Assembly: GCA_050084985.1 (NCBI GenBank)
Contig: JBITNC010000001.1
Span: forward strand, 90,458,001 to 90,522,000
Length of the DNA stretch: 64,000 nucleotides
Reading direction: 5' to 3'
DNA from: Nageia nagi
Taxonomy: Eukaryota; Pinophyta
Part shown: piece after piece, positions 24,400 through 36,570 of the stretch
Position numbering within the stretch: position 1 is the first letter of the stretch
Layout: every line of letters begins with the position of its first letter
Translations under genes and position numbers: made by a program
Notes under the pieces: generated by a model
What the model saw: only the letters and a program-made list of their open reading frames with translations
Told to the model about the DNA's origin: nothing
Database searches by the model: none

Positions 24400-25403
24400 A
24401 TTATTTGCTGTTAGAAGTAGGAGGTAATTTAAAAACTTTGCCTATCTAAGAGGGGGTGCAATCAAGTTCTAGACTTATGTTCCTAACCTTGGGTCAAGAT
24501 TTTGAATTAACTTATTCTCTATGAATAAGTTGAATTTGAGTGATTTGATTATTACTAAATCGATTCTTTATTCTTTTACATTTGACATGTTTTGAAAGCA
24601 ATAAGGGTTGTAGTCCAAGGCATAACTTAGGTAGTATCACTATATCATTGTGCTATGTTGGCTAGATATGAATAAATTCTTAGCCATTAGGTGTATGCCA
24701 TAATTAGCATATGATAAAGAAGCTCCCTTGTGAATACAAAACTTTTATTATTCTACTTTTATCCCAACAGGTGGGTTACTTGATGATCTTGCGCAAAAGT
24801 TCATCCAACAATTTTAATCATATCCAAACTCGTCCTTCTTTTCTCTATTAAAAGAAGGGTCATTTTTCGAATTCAAAGTTATTCAATATTTTAGATCTTT
24901 TTAAAACACTTGGATTTGGATCAAGTCAATAAGAGAAAAACTTGTTTCTATTTTGTCATTAACACATTTTTTAGTTTTTAGGGTTATATATATATATTTG
25001 TATGAGGTACAAAAGATAATTTTCTTGATGTTACCTCATAAGGGACCTTGAGCATAGGTATTTCATATGGATTTTTGAGTATGAGCATTTTAATTTTTAT
25101 TTTTTTATAACATTCATAAGCTGAGTTAATGCGAGGAAGAGCTTTACAAACTCATTTTGTCATTTTTTCATTTTTTATATATTTATTTTTTGAAGTTGTT
25201 TATTATTTTTGAAAAAAGAATAAAGAATATATGTATGAGAGTGCTCAAATGGAGAGCTCAAATTCATTTTTTCTTTTTGGATTTTTTAATGATTTTTATT
25301 TTATTTTTATTATTTATTTATTAATTTTAACTCACGAAAAGCATATAAAAGTTCTAAGGGTAGGGCTTTGAATTTTTTAGACTATAATATAATATATATA
25401 TAT

Positions 25404-25445
<42 letters not shown>

Positions 25446-28046
25446 TATTTATGATATGTTATAGGAACATGTGTTAAAAAGGGTGGCTTATGATTTTATT
25501 TTTGTGATTGTACATCTTGAGAGATTTGGAACCTATTTTCGCTAGTTTGATCATGGTTTTAGCGATGTTATGGCATCTCACAAGATTTTGAGAAGTCATT
25601 TTGATTTTTTAATGAGGCTATTATATAACTTCATCAAAGGATATTATCAAACTTAATTATTATAACCATAACTAAGTATGATTCATGTTTTCTTGTAGTA
25701 ATCATGTAAGATAAATCCTAAAGTTGTGCTTGTATATATCTACATATGTCGTTATGTTGAGGCAAATATGTGATAGGAAGTATATTTAGGTATATATGTT
25801 CAAATTTAAATATTTGCTATTATCCCAGCAAACAAGGTCTCAAGATGATGTTTTACAAGAAAACAAGCAAATCATGTTACTTAAGATATGATGAATTTAA
25901 TTTGGCTAACATCTTAGATGAATTTACCTTGTGATATCAATGCTTAAAGGTTAATACAAGAGATTTGATTTTGGATTCATAGAAAATTGTAGTTGCCCCA
26001 ATCATGATTGAATATGAACTTCAGACATTTGCAATCAATGCATTTTGAAAATAATAAGATTATACATCAAAACTACACTTATGTTTATCTCCGTATTGGG
26101 TGTTGTTATGAGGTAGGTATGTGATAATACTCTAGTTCATCTCCATATACCATTTTGAAGCTAGTATGTGATAAGAAGCTTGTTTTACATATACAACTGA
26201 TTTTGATTATTCTTCTCTCTATCCCATCAGAATGGGTCTCATGATAATCTTTTGCAAAAGTCATTAGAATCATGCATTTCCATGATTAGGCTTTTTATAT
26301 TAAGAAATTTTAATGTATTCTCCTTCAAGTATTGAGGCAAAAAAGAGATAACCCAAGTTGGGTGTCAAAATGATTAACGATCATATGTATTTTTTATTAA
26401 TATTAAGTATATACAAGTATCTAATTCTTGTGGTATTATTTATGTTGAAAATAATTTTCCTTTTTTTTATGTTATAAACAACCATAATTGCCCCAATTCA
26501 TGAATAGATATATAACTTTTGATTTTGTAATTGATAATGTTTTGCACTTAGTTGAGGTACATCTTAAAAAGAGATGCAATCATGTTTATGCTATGTGATC
26601 ATGATCTTACTTAACGCATGATGTCAATCTTAACATTATGGCTCCCTTTAAGATGAACAAGGATTTGATTTTTGATTTTTGATTATTGATGATTTTTGAG
26701 TATTGATTAGTCTTTTGCAAATATTGTTGAAAGAATGTCTATTCAAGATTAGAAATTATTAAGTTGCATGAAGCCTAAGTAACAATATTACTCCTCAATC
26801 ATTGATATGATAAGGAAAAATTAAGTTTATTACAAAGATGATGAAAAAGGTTGACACAATGATAGATGATAAAAATGCATATTATTATCTTTGTTACTTA
26901 TTCTTAAGATAATTAAAACCATGATTGATAATTGATTATAGGCTTACATCAATATGCCATATAGTGATGGTGTGAAATGTCTCTAATGGTGGAGGCAATA
27001 ATAAATAATATTTAAAACATAATAATGAGGATATTGAAAAAATATAATAATTATAAGTAATGAAATTTATAATTTAATTAATATTATTCATGATATTAGT
27101 TGTTCGAATTTTAACTAGGTGTAAGATTTATGATTATATATATTTAAGACACTTAGAACCATTTTTACTAGTTAGTGGGCTTACTTCGACATGCCACATA
27201 GTAGTGTTATGGCATCTCTCAAAATTGAAAAATATATTTGATTTTTCTATTTTTTTGAAACACAACATGATGGTTATAATACAAATTTTAATTTTTTCAA
27301 ATGTATTTCATGGATTTTAAATTTTGAATATTTAATATTAATGATGCCTCATCAAGGAGTCATGATCAAGGAAAGGATGTTGATTGCCCCCATCAAGGAT
27401 TCATGATGGGATTGTTGTTGGATAAGAATATTAAATTTTATATTTGTTGCATATTTTTTAATTCTTATGATAAAAATAAAATTGTATTATTAGATTGCAT
27501 CACTTAGGAAACTTGACTATTTAATGTATTCTCTGTATAAGGGTATGGGATATGGTATAACACATTAATTTATGGTTTGATAGTAATGATTCTAATGGGA
27601 AAAATAACATTGACTTCCAATTCAAAGGGAAGAGTAATTGCTTGCTCTTGATCCCAAAGAATAATGGAAGCTATAAACTTTAACAATGTTCTAGGGATGC
27701 GAATGGAATGTGGTAAGGAGAGAACACCAACTTCCAATCCCATGGGAAGAATAATTTTTTATACTCAATCTCAAGAATAATGGAAGCTATGAAATTTAAC
27801 AATGTTCTAGGGTTTACTTATATCAATTTACTAGGAGCAATTTCTTGCTTAAACTTGTAAATAAGGGTAGAAGCAAGAGCTTTTACCAACAATAATATTG
27901 ACTCCCATATTGATGGGGAGAGAAAGTACTTACTTTTTTTTCCAAAAAAATGTAGAAGCACTTAGAATTTAACAACCCATAAAAATGGATGTCATAATAT
28001 AATATGCTAGTAAGTTACCAAGCTTATAATAATAATGTATATATTG
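24400..28046 (-). other. gypsy-2 long non-coding 3' region
   Basis: About 3.6 kb with no pol motif. It contains loosely repeated modules, for example GTTGCCCCAATCATGA-like words near 25990, 26490 and 27380, and ATGGCATCTC(A/T)CAA preceded by an 'ACT/CTAGTT' word near 25560 and 27200. The modules suggest expansion by degenerate duplication. The same GCCCCAAT word recurs at 37903 beyond copia-1, in line with one interrupted region. Confidence 0.5.
25385..25442. repeat. TA dinucleotide microsatellite
   Basis: About 58 bp of almost pure alternating T and A with one phase slip near 25413. It lies inside the non-coding part of gypsy-2. Confidence 0.95.
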
Positions 28047-28051
28047 TTAGG
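28047..28051. repeat. left target-site duplication of copia-1 (TTAGG)
   Basis: TTAGG directly precedes the copia-1 terminal TG; the same five bases follow the other end at 36566-36570. Confidence 0.9.
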
Positions 28052-28539
28052 TGAAGGAACTAACACTAACAAGATAATTCCAGGACTACCAAGATCACAT
28101 GAAAGCTCACAATGCACATCTAAAAATATCACAAAGTAACTCAAGATGTAAAGTGGTTCCTTCAACTAGGAGTACATCCACTAACTAGATCTTTACTTCA
28201 ATCAAAATACAACTCTCTTATAATCCTCCTAATCTCAACTCCTACACTTCTATCCTATAGCATAACTTTACTCCACAAATTGGTGTGTGATCATAAAGAG
28301 GGAGCTTTCTATTTATAGGTCAAAATCCCTCTTTGGATAACCCTTTTATCCAATGTATAAAAGCATGACATGCACATCCTTTTACCCAGAGGGCATGTTC
28401 ATGACATGGAGTGCAAGACAAGTCACATTATCATATTCACTTAAATAATTAAGGTATCAAATGATACCCTTAAGTATTAGTGAATTTGCATAGAATATTT
28501 AATACAAACATTTACAATAATGCATTATACATTCCAACA
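28052..28539 (-). repeat. copia-1 3' LTR
   Basis: On the minus strand it begins TGTTGGAATGTATAATGCAT and ends GTTAGTTCCTTCA. It contains the hairpin-forming AATA...TATT palindrome at 28444-28478 and a CCTATAAATAG TATA box near 28305-28320. It aligns with 36087-36565. Confidence 0.95.
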
Positions 28540-28548
28540 CTTCCCCTT
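28540..28548 (-). other. copia-1 polypurine tract
   Basis: AAGGGGAAG on the minus strand touches the start of the 3' LTR. The same tract is kept in copia-C at 49116-49124. Confidence 0.85.
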
Positions 28549-29284
28549 AATGCAATATTGGGATAGAGTGAGTAAGAGAGAAGAAGAAGAGAAAGTAAGA
28601 TATACAATGAAGATGAGAACTTTTTACATATTTGTGAAGTAAGAAAGATCTAATTTGATACTCACTAATTTGCCAAATACAATCATTAACCATAACTAAT
28701 TTCAATGCATATGAAGTATGAATTCAACTGGAAGTCATGAAGAGTCTCCAAGAGCTTACATAGTTGAGGTAAGTAACCTGCAATCTCAAAGGAACCTATA
28801 AGTCATAAGTAGCTCAAATAATAAGATCAAATAGATGCATCATATTCATATCAACAAGGATAGATGAATCACACAAATGCCATCATGAATTGATCACTAG
28901 TGCACTATAAGTCATCATGAAGATGCCATGCCAAAAACTTATAATCACCTACTGTATATAAAACATGTGTTGATTATCATTACAAAATAGAGCATGCACA
29001 TACGAGTTCCTCACATATAGATAACTAAATAGTGCCAACAAACACATAAGAGTTCTTCACACATGGATAACTAAATAGTTCTAGATTGATCAAAAAATAG
29101 AGTATGCACATATGATTTCCTCACATATGGATAATTGAATAGTGTTAGGTTGGCCAATTTATATAACAAGTTCCTCATGCAGAGCAAACTTACCATGAAA
29201 GTGTACAATAAAATCAACACTATATAGCATAAAATCCTCCTAAGGATGAAGTTATCATCACAAACATGAATTCAACACAAGAAT

Positions 29285-29881
29285 TCAAACTTCACTCCCC
29301 TTTGAGGGTAACTTCACCAACCCAATAGTATCCCTAAGCTTATATAACTGAGCTTCTAGGTTGGGCTTGATGAACAAATCAATAGAGTTTAAGGTGTATG
29401 GATAATACTCTAGGTGTATGATGCCATCAAGAACCTTCTCCCTAATAAAATGGGCATGTATTTTCACATGTTTTATTCTCTAATAGAATAATAGATTTTT
29501 AGCCAAATAAATAGCCAACTGATTATCTAAAGAGATCAAAGATGAGCCACCTTGCTCATACCCAATTTCTTTTAAAATATGCCTTAGCAAAATGGCTTCT
29601 TGGGTTGCAATAGATATGGCATGATATTCAACATTTATGATGGAAAGAGAAATAGTAGGTTGCTTCTTAGAATCCCAAAAGATAGCACCTAAACTAATGC
29701 TAAACACGTATATAGAGGTTGACTTCATGTCATCTCTATCTCCCCCATAGCTAGAATCTGAGAATCCAGAGAGAATAAATGATGGCAACTTGGAATACTT
29801 GAAAGCAAGATTCTTAGTCCTTGCAACATACCTCAAGATTTTCTTAACAACATTTAGGTGCTCAACATATGGTTTTTGCAT
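29285..29881 (-). pseudogene. copia-1 RNase H domain and polyprotein end
   Basis: The frame of 133 codons at 29480-29881 begins MQKPYVEHLNVVKKILRYV, the usual link between reverse transcriptase and RNase H in copia. It has GFSDSSYGGD (with the first catalytic aspartate), then SIINVEYHAIS and LDNQLAIYLAKN, matching the (A/S)EY and (C/D)DN.SA blocks. A stop separates it from the final segment (29285-29467, with HAHFIREKV and DLFIKP). RNase H removes the RNA template during reverse transcription. Several changes in active-site neighbours indicate decay. Confidence 0.9.
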
Positions 29882-30810
29882 GAATCATGCCATCAAATTC
29901 ATTGCAAAGAAAATATCTGGCCTGGATATAGTCAAATACAAAAGGTTACCAATTAATTGCTTGTAAGCTGTAGCATCAGCTAACTAAGAGTTGGAGCTTA
30001 GAGAAATAGTGATTCCAAGAGAGACTAGGATTGCAACATATCTACACTCCTCCATTCTAAATTTTTGTAGGATGTCTAATATATACTTAGATTAACTGAG
30101 GTAAGTACAATCCTTATATTGATACACTTGCATTCCAAGATAGTAGTGCAAGAGACCAAGATCAATCATTTCAAATGTTGCTTTAAGTTTGGATATGCAC
30201 TCTTGAATGATTTCATCATTGTTCCTATTAATCAAAAGATCATCCACATAAAGAATAAGCAAGACCATGTCTTTTTTTTGATTGAGCACATATAGATCAG
30301 AGTCAAAAAAATACTTGAAGAATCTAATGTCTGTAAAGTACTCTGAAATCTTTCTATACAAGGCTTGAGGTGCTTATTTAAGTTCATACAAAAACTTCTT
30401 TAGCTTGCACACAAAGGACTCTTCACCTTCCATAATAAACCCTTCTGGTTGATTCATGAAGATTTTTACATCCAAGTCACCATTGAAAATGCATTCTTGA
30501 CATCAAGTTTAAAAATTTTCCATCCTTGAGCTATAAAAAGAGTAAGGATAATTCTCATAGTAGGCATCTTTGCCATAGGAGCAAAGGTTTTCTCATAATC
30601 TACATTGTATTTCTAAGCAAAACCTTTAGCTACTAACCTTGTCTTGTATTTTTCAATATCTCCAACTGAATTGAACTTGATCTTGTAGATTCACTTATTG
30701 CCAATCACATTCTTATCATTAGGATAAGGAGCCAAGTCCTAAGTTTTATTTTTCATAAGCACCTCATACTCCACTTTCATGGTTTCCATCTAGCACTTGT
30801 GCTTAGAAGC
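29882..30810 (-). pseudogene. copia-1 reverse transcriptase
   Basis: Starting near 30690 the minus strand gives IYKIKFNSVGDIEKYKTRLV and AKGFA, then KTFAPMAKMPTMRIIL and KLDVKNAF, the standard copia order. The catalytic block is LILYVDDLLI at about 30245-30275, in an open frame of 89 codons (30092-30361) that also holds DLGLLHYYLGMQV. Both aspartates of the YVDD block are present. Frameshifts near 30365 and 30480 and in-frame stops break the rest. The enzyme would copy element RNA to DNA in the particle. Confidence 0.9.
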
Positions 30811-30942
30811 TTTTTTGAAGGTTGAAAGCTCATGGTTGTTGTCAATCTTGGTAATTAAAGATTTGTTCAAGTTCATGGTCCTTGTTACTCTTTATGTTAG
30901 AGAATTTTATTCCTAAGGTGACTTATCTACATTAATATCCAA

Positions 30943-31740
30943 TCAGGTAGGAGCAACTGAAGAGTCTTTTAGATCATCAACATCTTCATTAGAAGCAGAT
31001 TCTTCACGAAGTTCATTGAACTTTACATCCCTTAAAATGAACATTGCTTTATAGGTTGGAGAGTAGAGCCTATAACCTCTATGTTGATTTTCATAACATA
31101 TAAAAATGTATTTTTTAGCTTTTTTTTCCAACTTCTTTTTTTTCTTAGAAATAATGTAGGAGAATGCTTCACAAGCAAACACCCTAAGGTGTGAAATGTT
31201 AGGTTTCTTCCTAACCATGCCTCAAAAGGAGTTTTTCTCTAAACAAATTTTGTGAGACACCTATTTGAGGTGTAAATATAAGTGCTCATAGCTTCACCCC
31301 ATAAGAATTTAGAAAGATTACCCAACATGCATCTAGCCATCTCCATAATTGTTCTATTTTTCTTTTTGGCAACACCATTCTGCTGAGGAGTGTATGGAAT
31401 TGTAAATTACCTCTTGATTCCATACTTAGCATAATAATAATTGAACTCATTACTATTATATTCTCCTTCATTATTTGATCTCAACATCTTGATTTTATGG
31501 TTAGTTTGATTCTCAATAAAGGCCTTAAAAAACTTAAAATTATCAAAGGTTTGATCCTTGTGCTCAAGTAGATACTCAAAGGTCATCCTACTAAAGTTAT
31601 CAATGAAAGTTAAGACATAATATGCTCCTCTAAGTGACTTAATCTGAAATGTACCCATCAAATCTGAATGCACAAGTTGAAGAAGTTGATATGCTCTTAT
31701 TACCTTATCTTTTTCAAACTTTTATCTATGCATCTTACCA
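30943..31740 (-). pseudogene. copia-1 integrase
   Basis: The core has MHSDLMGTFQ, then YYVLTFIDNFSRM and LRSNNEGEY, then (in another frame) QQNGVAKKKN near 31370, followed by KKPNISHLRVFACEAFSYI. In active copia integrases the last two blocks read RSDNGGEY and GVAERKN, so the second catalytic aspartate is asparagine and the glutamate is lysine. The enzyme would normally insert the DNA copy into the chromosome. These changes and a frameshift near 31400 make it inactive. Confidence 0.9.
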
Positions 31741-31979
31741 AGAATGCATTTCTCGCATAGACCAATCAAAGAAAAAATTGAAGGTAAACCTTCCATAAGT
31801 TCTTGGTATTTCATGAATTGAATACTCTTATGGTTAATATGCCCTAAACGATGGTGCTAAAGATTGCCTTTAGAACACACACTAGAAGCAAGACACATCT
31901 TTGATAGAACTTGATCCATAATGTAGAGGTTATCTTTCATAGATCCTTTAACCAAAGTGGCAAGACCTTTATTAATGCA

Positions 31980-32288
31980 CTAGGATTGAGAGTCAAACTC
32001 AAAAGAGTATCCTTTGCTTGTAACTTGGATTATAGAGAGAAGGTTCATCCTTAACTTAGGAACATGGAGAACATTTTCAAGAACCTTTCCATGAATTAGC
32101 TCACTCCCAATTCCTTGGACTTCAAGGGTAGAGTTATCACCTATCACAATCTCATCCTTATTATACTTGTGAAAGTTCTTAAATATTTTCTTTTCAAAGC
32201 ATAGGTGATTAGTGCAACTAGAGTCAACAATCCATTCAAATGAAAAAAGTGCAAGACATGGAGTAGAATGCCACAGCAAAACTAGCAT
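31980..32288 (-). pseudogene. copia-1 protease and pre-integrase segment
   Basis: A 102-codon frame has FEWIVDSSCTNHLCF, matching the copia protease WI.DSGAT.H active site with the glycine replaced by serine and alanine by cysteine. It continues with VLHVPKLRMNLLSI, the typical pre-integrase segment. The HLGHxN/CxxC zinc finger that should follow lies at about 31730-31860 in damaged form. The protease would cut the polyprotein into its working parts. Confidence 0.85.
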
Positions 32289-32299
32289 GAGTATTTTTT

Positions 32300-33235
32300 T
32301 TTCCTTTGTAGTTCTTTACATTTTCATTTTTTTTGTTCTTTTCTTCTCTTTTCTTTTTGTAGTAATCAATTTATTTATGATCTTGAATGCCACAATAGTT
32401 ACAATTGCCATCAAACTTTTCCTTAGGATAAAGAGTGTTTGCTTTGCCTTTTCCATCTCTTTGATTGAAATGATTATTGTTGCCATTATTCCTGCTCTGT
32501 GTTTGTTATTCCTATTGCTATTGTAGCCATTATCTCTTTTCTCAAACCTTTTAGAGGAAAAAAGATAAGATTTCTTTTGATGATTGAACTTCTTCTTGAA
32601 AGGAGTTTTGGTTGCACCAAGGGCAATATTATTATCCTTAGGAGAAGAAATCAATAGCTTATTGTTAGGGGTTTCTTCATGCTTTAATAGGTACATTGAA
32701 AGGTTTTTAAGGGAGAAGATTTCTTTTTCATCATCAAACCTTATTTCCATAATAGTTACAAAGTTTTCAAACTTTGAAGAGAGGCTTTGAAGAATGATGA
32801 AGACCATGAACTCATCATTGATCCAATTGCATCCATAAGCAACAAGTTGGGTCCTTAGGTCAATGATTTTATTCAAGTAGATAGCCATATTTTCATCTTC
32901 TTCTTAACAAGATTGAAGCAACTTTTGGAGAATGGTAAACCTTCTTGAAAAGTGTGAACTAAGGTAGATTTGTTTAAGCTTATCCCATACTTCTTTTATT
33001 AAGGTTGAAGAGGATATAATCAGGAGCACATCATCTAAAATTATATGATAAATCATGGAGGTTTCCAATTCATTCTTTGTATTGTAAGCTTCTAGTGCCT
33101 TCTCATCTGTAAGAGGTACAAGGTTCTCATTCACTGTTTACCATAGCTTCCTTGCTTGCAATTCAGCTCTCATTCGAGGTTCCCAAATCTTATAGTTGGA
33201 ACCATTAAGAATGTGTTTGGATAGAAAGGATTCTC
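32300..33235 (-). pseudogene. copia-1 gag
   Basis: The frame begins near 33235 with LNGSNYKIWEPRMRAELQA, the start of the UBN2-type gag domain of copia, then has a stop, then ENLVPLTDEKALEAYNT and EVWDKLKQIYLSS (32904-33134). After a stop pair it continues for 190 codons (32316-32888: IYLNKIIDLRTQL...FEKRDNGYNSNRNN). A zinc knuckle CNYCGIQDHK lies at about 32390-32420 in a shifted frame. The plus-strand frames at 32212-32526 and 32584-32790 are shadows. Gag would form the particle around element RNA. Confidence 0.9.
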
Positions 33236-36071
33236 CTATTTACTACAAAAAATATGAAATAATAAGCATATGTTTTCAATAAACCAAGTAAATAATGTAT
33301 GTTACATTTACCACTAAGACATGCTTGATTTGATTCATAAATGCAAATGTTTTATAATTTAAATAATTACCCATGTACCCAAATACATTTCTCATCTCAA
33401 GAATCGTAGATGTAGAATGACATTATTGAGGCTTGTTTTCTTATCTAAAATTAGGCCTTCACCTGGATGCCCACATAAGAGGAGCCCAAGTACTACCAAT
33501 CCTCAACTAGTTCCCTTTGGGTAGCAATATACTCTCACAAGGAGAAGTACTAGCTATTTTTCAAAGTTTTAACATTTATTAGATAGACCAAATTATTAAT
33601 CTTGATTAGGTTTCAAGTTTTTCTTGTAGATTATCAGGAAACTCCCTGAATGGATGTGCGAACATGTGGCATTATTACACACATGCCTATCCACCTAATA
33701 GAGTTATGTCTAGATCAATAGAGGACTTAGGGGCAATTAAGAAGTATAAACTTTTCATCAATTGGATCATCGAACTTAAAGGCTCCAGTATGCCTATCCT
33801 CACCTCATGGCTCCCCAAACAAGTCATGTTGCAGAATGTACATGCATATGTGTTCATTTTAGGGGGTTGCTCATATCAATGTTTGTGATTTTTGCATAAG
33901 TAAATAAAGTAAAATGCAAAACATGAAGTAAAAGAGCATAAAATTAAACATCATCCATTCATAACTTGGAACCTAAGAGTCCAATGGGTTTTGTTTACTA
34001 ACCCCTAAAGGATATCTTTACAAAGATCCATAATTTGCATAAGTTAAATTTGCAAGAAGAGATGATTAATACTTAAGCATTCATTAATTCCATAATTTGC
34101 ATAAGTTATCTTTGCATAAAGGATAAATACTTAGGCATAAGCATGCATAAATATTAAGTTAAAAAAAATGCATCTTTCAAGGATAAGCATGTATCTTAAA
34201 TGATTTTTAAGCATGCATAAAATTTTAAGTATTAAGCATAAGTATGCATCAATTTTAAAATATAAGCTCTAAGCATTAAAAAAAAATACATTATTCACAT
34301 AGCTTTAAAAATTTAAGTAAGCATGCATCATTTTCAAGTTCATATTTGCATAAGGATTTTAGAAAGACTTAAAATCTATGCAAAAAATTAAGAATTATAA
34401 AATCTCCCCCTCTTTTACTTAAAATGGATCCCTTCAATAAATACTTGAATAAGCATGCTAGTTTAACCTTAGAATTTTCTCTAAAAATGATAAGATTTAT
34501 TAAAAAGGTCTATGTAATTGCTTATGTTTACACTAATAATTATCATTTTACCTAAGTAAAATGCCATACTTAGAAGTAATTACTAAGGCAAAAAAAATAC
34601 TCCTAAACAATTACTTTTAATTGAACTAAACAATTTGCCATGAAAAAATTCTAAGAAATTTCTATCCTCAAGGCTAATTTTTGTTGTGAATATATATAAA
34701 AAGTATTTAAATAAGTAGTCATCATGAGCTACCTATGCAAGAATTAAATGAATAGAGTAGATATATACTCCATGCTAGGTTCATTAAATTCAAAAAGAAA
34801 CTTCTCCTTCACTCAAGCTTATTAAGGCAATAAAGATAAGCTTGCTTGTATAAGTAAAGAAGATATTAAATTTTTAATAAATGTAGTTGGTACCTAGGTA
34901 GGAGAAGGAAAGTTTTATTAAAAAAAGCAAATCATAAGGAAAGAAACAAAAAAAAATAGCGAGGAAGAGAGCTAAGAGATGGAGGAGTGGGAGGTGGTAG
35001 TAGAGGAGCATAGGTAGAGGGCTGAGGATGAGAGACAATGGCTGGTGAAGTGAGCAGAGAGCAATCGTAGTAGAGGAGAGGAGAAAAGAGAAGGTGCGAG
35101 GAGTAATGTTGATGAATAAGGGTTCCACATGGAGGTGAGGTTCCAACATGGGGGTAAGGAGGAGTCACACAGAAGGAGGCTGGCAGAAGGTGGCCTATGG
35201 GAAGGAGGTGAGAGGATGGGAGGGATCATAAGGTGATGCCAGGGCTTAAGGAGAAGATTTTAACAAAGACAATCTACCACCAGATTGCCACTAGACGTGA
35301 GGTAATGTTACTACTAAGACCCTACCAGATCATTCACATTTGGTTGGTTTTATAGCTAGTTGCTTCCCAAGTGGTTGGATGTCATGGTCACCTATTGGGT
35401 GGTTTGGCTGACTCATAGGTAGCTTGGCTATGAAGGAGTTGATTGAACCCCACCCCCTTTATAATTTTAAAGAAAATGACCTCAGGGAGACAAAAGCAAG
35501 GATAATAGAGGAGTTAGTCACATTTTAGTTTTGAAATAATGTTACAAAACAAAATTAACAGAGACTCAAAAAATTTGATAGAAACAGAGATAAACACACC
35601 TTCCTTCTAGCACTTTTTACAAAGTAATAAGGTTTGTAATAAAAAATTAGTATATATTTTTAATTTTGAAATATAGTATACCCTTATTGTATATATATAT
35701 ATAATTTTTGTAAAGGGGATTCAACCCTTTTTTTAAAAAAAATATTATAACATACAATATATAATTTTTACATATTTTATATTAAAAAAAATTTGAAACA
35801 AATTTCAAAATTTTGCATACTAACCCTGTTTTTTTAACAAATTTGCAATATGCTAAGTAATAAGAACCTTGTAAAAAAAAAGGTTAGTAACCAATTGCAT
35901 CATAAAAAAATGGACTAACACATCTTCAAAGAAAACATATCTTAGTACAAAAAAATAATAAGGAAGAGAATTATACCTTCTCTTATATATACCTCAAACA
36001 AGAAAAGTAACCTCAAAAGATGAAGAAGGATGGAGAACCTTTAAGATGTTGAAGAAGAACTTTCACACCAA
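33236..36071 (-). other. copia-1 long untranslated leader
   Basis: About 2.8 kb lie between the primer site and gag. On the element's sense strand it goes from AT-rich (36.0-35.5 kb) to a C-rich block (35.23-34.87 kb) and back to AT-rich sequence with purine runs (GGGGGAG near 34400). The C-rich block yields three overlapping minus-strand frames of 78-91 codons (34874-35229) rich in Leu, Ser and Pro, which look like compositional artefacts. The same leader is present in copia-A. The part at 33430-33900 matches 46160-46660 of copia-A in opposite orientation. Confidence 0.7.
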
Positions 36072-36083
36072 GCTTTGATACCA
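36072..36083 (-). other. copia-1 primer binding site
   Basis: Minus-strand TGGTATCAAAGC starts three bases inside the LTR. It differs by one base from TGGTATCAGAGC, the initiator methionine tRNA site used by plant copia elements. Confidence 0.9.
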
Positions 36084-36086
36084 AAT

Positions 36087-36565
36087 TGAAGGAACTAACA
36101 CTAACAAGATAATTCCTAAACTACCAAGATCACATGAAGGCTCACAATGCACATCTAACAATCTCACAAATAAGACAATCTCACAAAGTAACTCAAGATG
36201 TAAAGTGTTTCCTCCAACTAGGAGTACATCCACTAACTAGATCTTTACTTCAATCACAAATACAACTCTCTCACAATCCTCCTAATATCAACTCCTACAC
36301 TTCTATCCTATAGCATAACTTTACCCCACAAATTGGTGTGTAATCACAAAAAGGAAGTCTTTTATTTATAGGCCAAAATTCTTCTTTGGATCACCCTTTT
36401 ATCTAATGTACAAAAGCATGACATGCACATCCTCTTACCCAAGTGGCACTCTATTATCATATTCACTTAAATACTTAAGGTATGAAATAATACCCTTAAG
36501 TATTAGTGAATTTGCATAGAAGATTTAATACAAACCTTTACAATAATGCAATATACATTCCAACA
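36087..36565 (-). repeat. copia-1 5' LTR
   Basis: Bounded by TG and CA on the minus strand and next to the primer site. The palindrome lies at 36470-36504. It is nine bases shorter than the 3' LTR through small indels, for example near 36430-36460. Confidence 0.95.
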
Positions 36566-36570
36566 TTAGG
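36566..36570. repeat. right target-site duplication of copia-1 (TTAGG)
   Basis: Identical to 28047-28051. Confidence 0.9.

Larger units (their letters stand above)
28052..36565 (-). mobile_element. copia-1: structurally complete Ty1/copia retrotransposon
   Basis: This 8514-bp element has two similar LTRs (479 and 488 bp), a primer site, a polypurine tract, and gag, protease, integrase, reverse transcriptase and RNase H in copia order, all on the minus strand. The flanking TTAGG duplication fixes both ends. Stops and shifts break the polyprotein, so it is no longer autonomous. A leader of about 2.8 kb between the primer site and gag is unusually long for copia. It inserted into the non-coding part of gypsy-2 and is among the youngest layers here. 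Confidence 0.95.

Noticed and set aside
32212-32526. Hydrophobic plus-strand frame of 104 codons
   Set aside because: It is antisense to copia-1 gag and protease, whose minus-strand motifs are clear.
34874-35229. Three overlapping minus-strand frames of 78-91 codons
   Set aside because: They arise from the C-rich block of the copia-1 leader. All three frames are open because of composition, and the products are Leu/Ser/Pro-rich without a domain.
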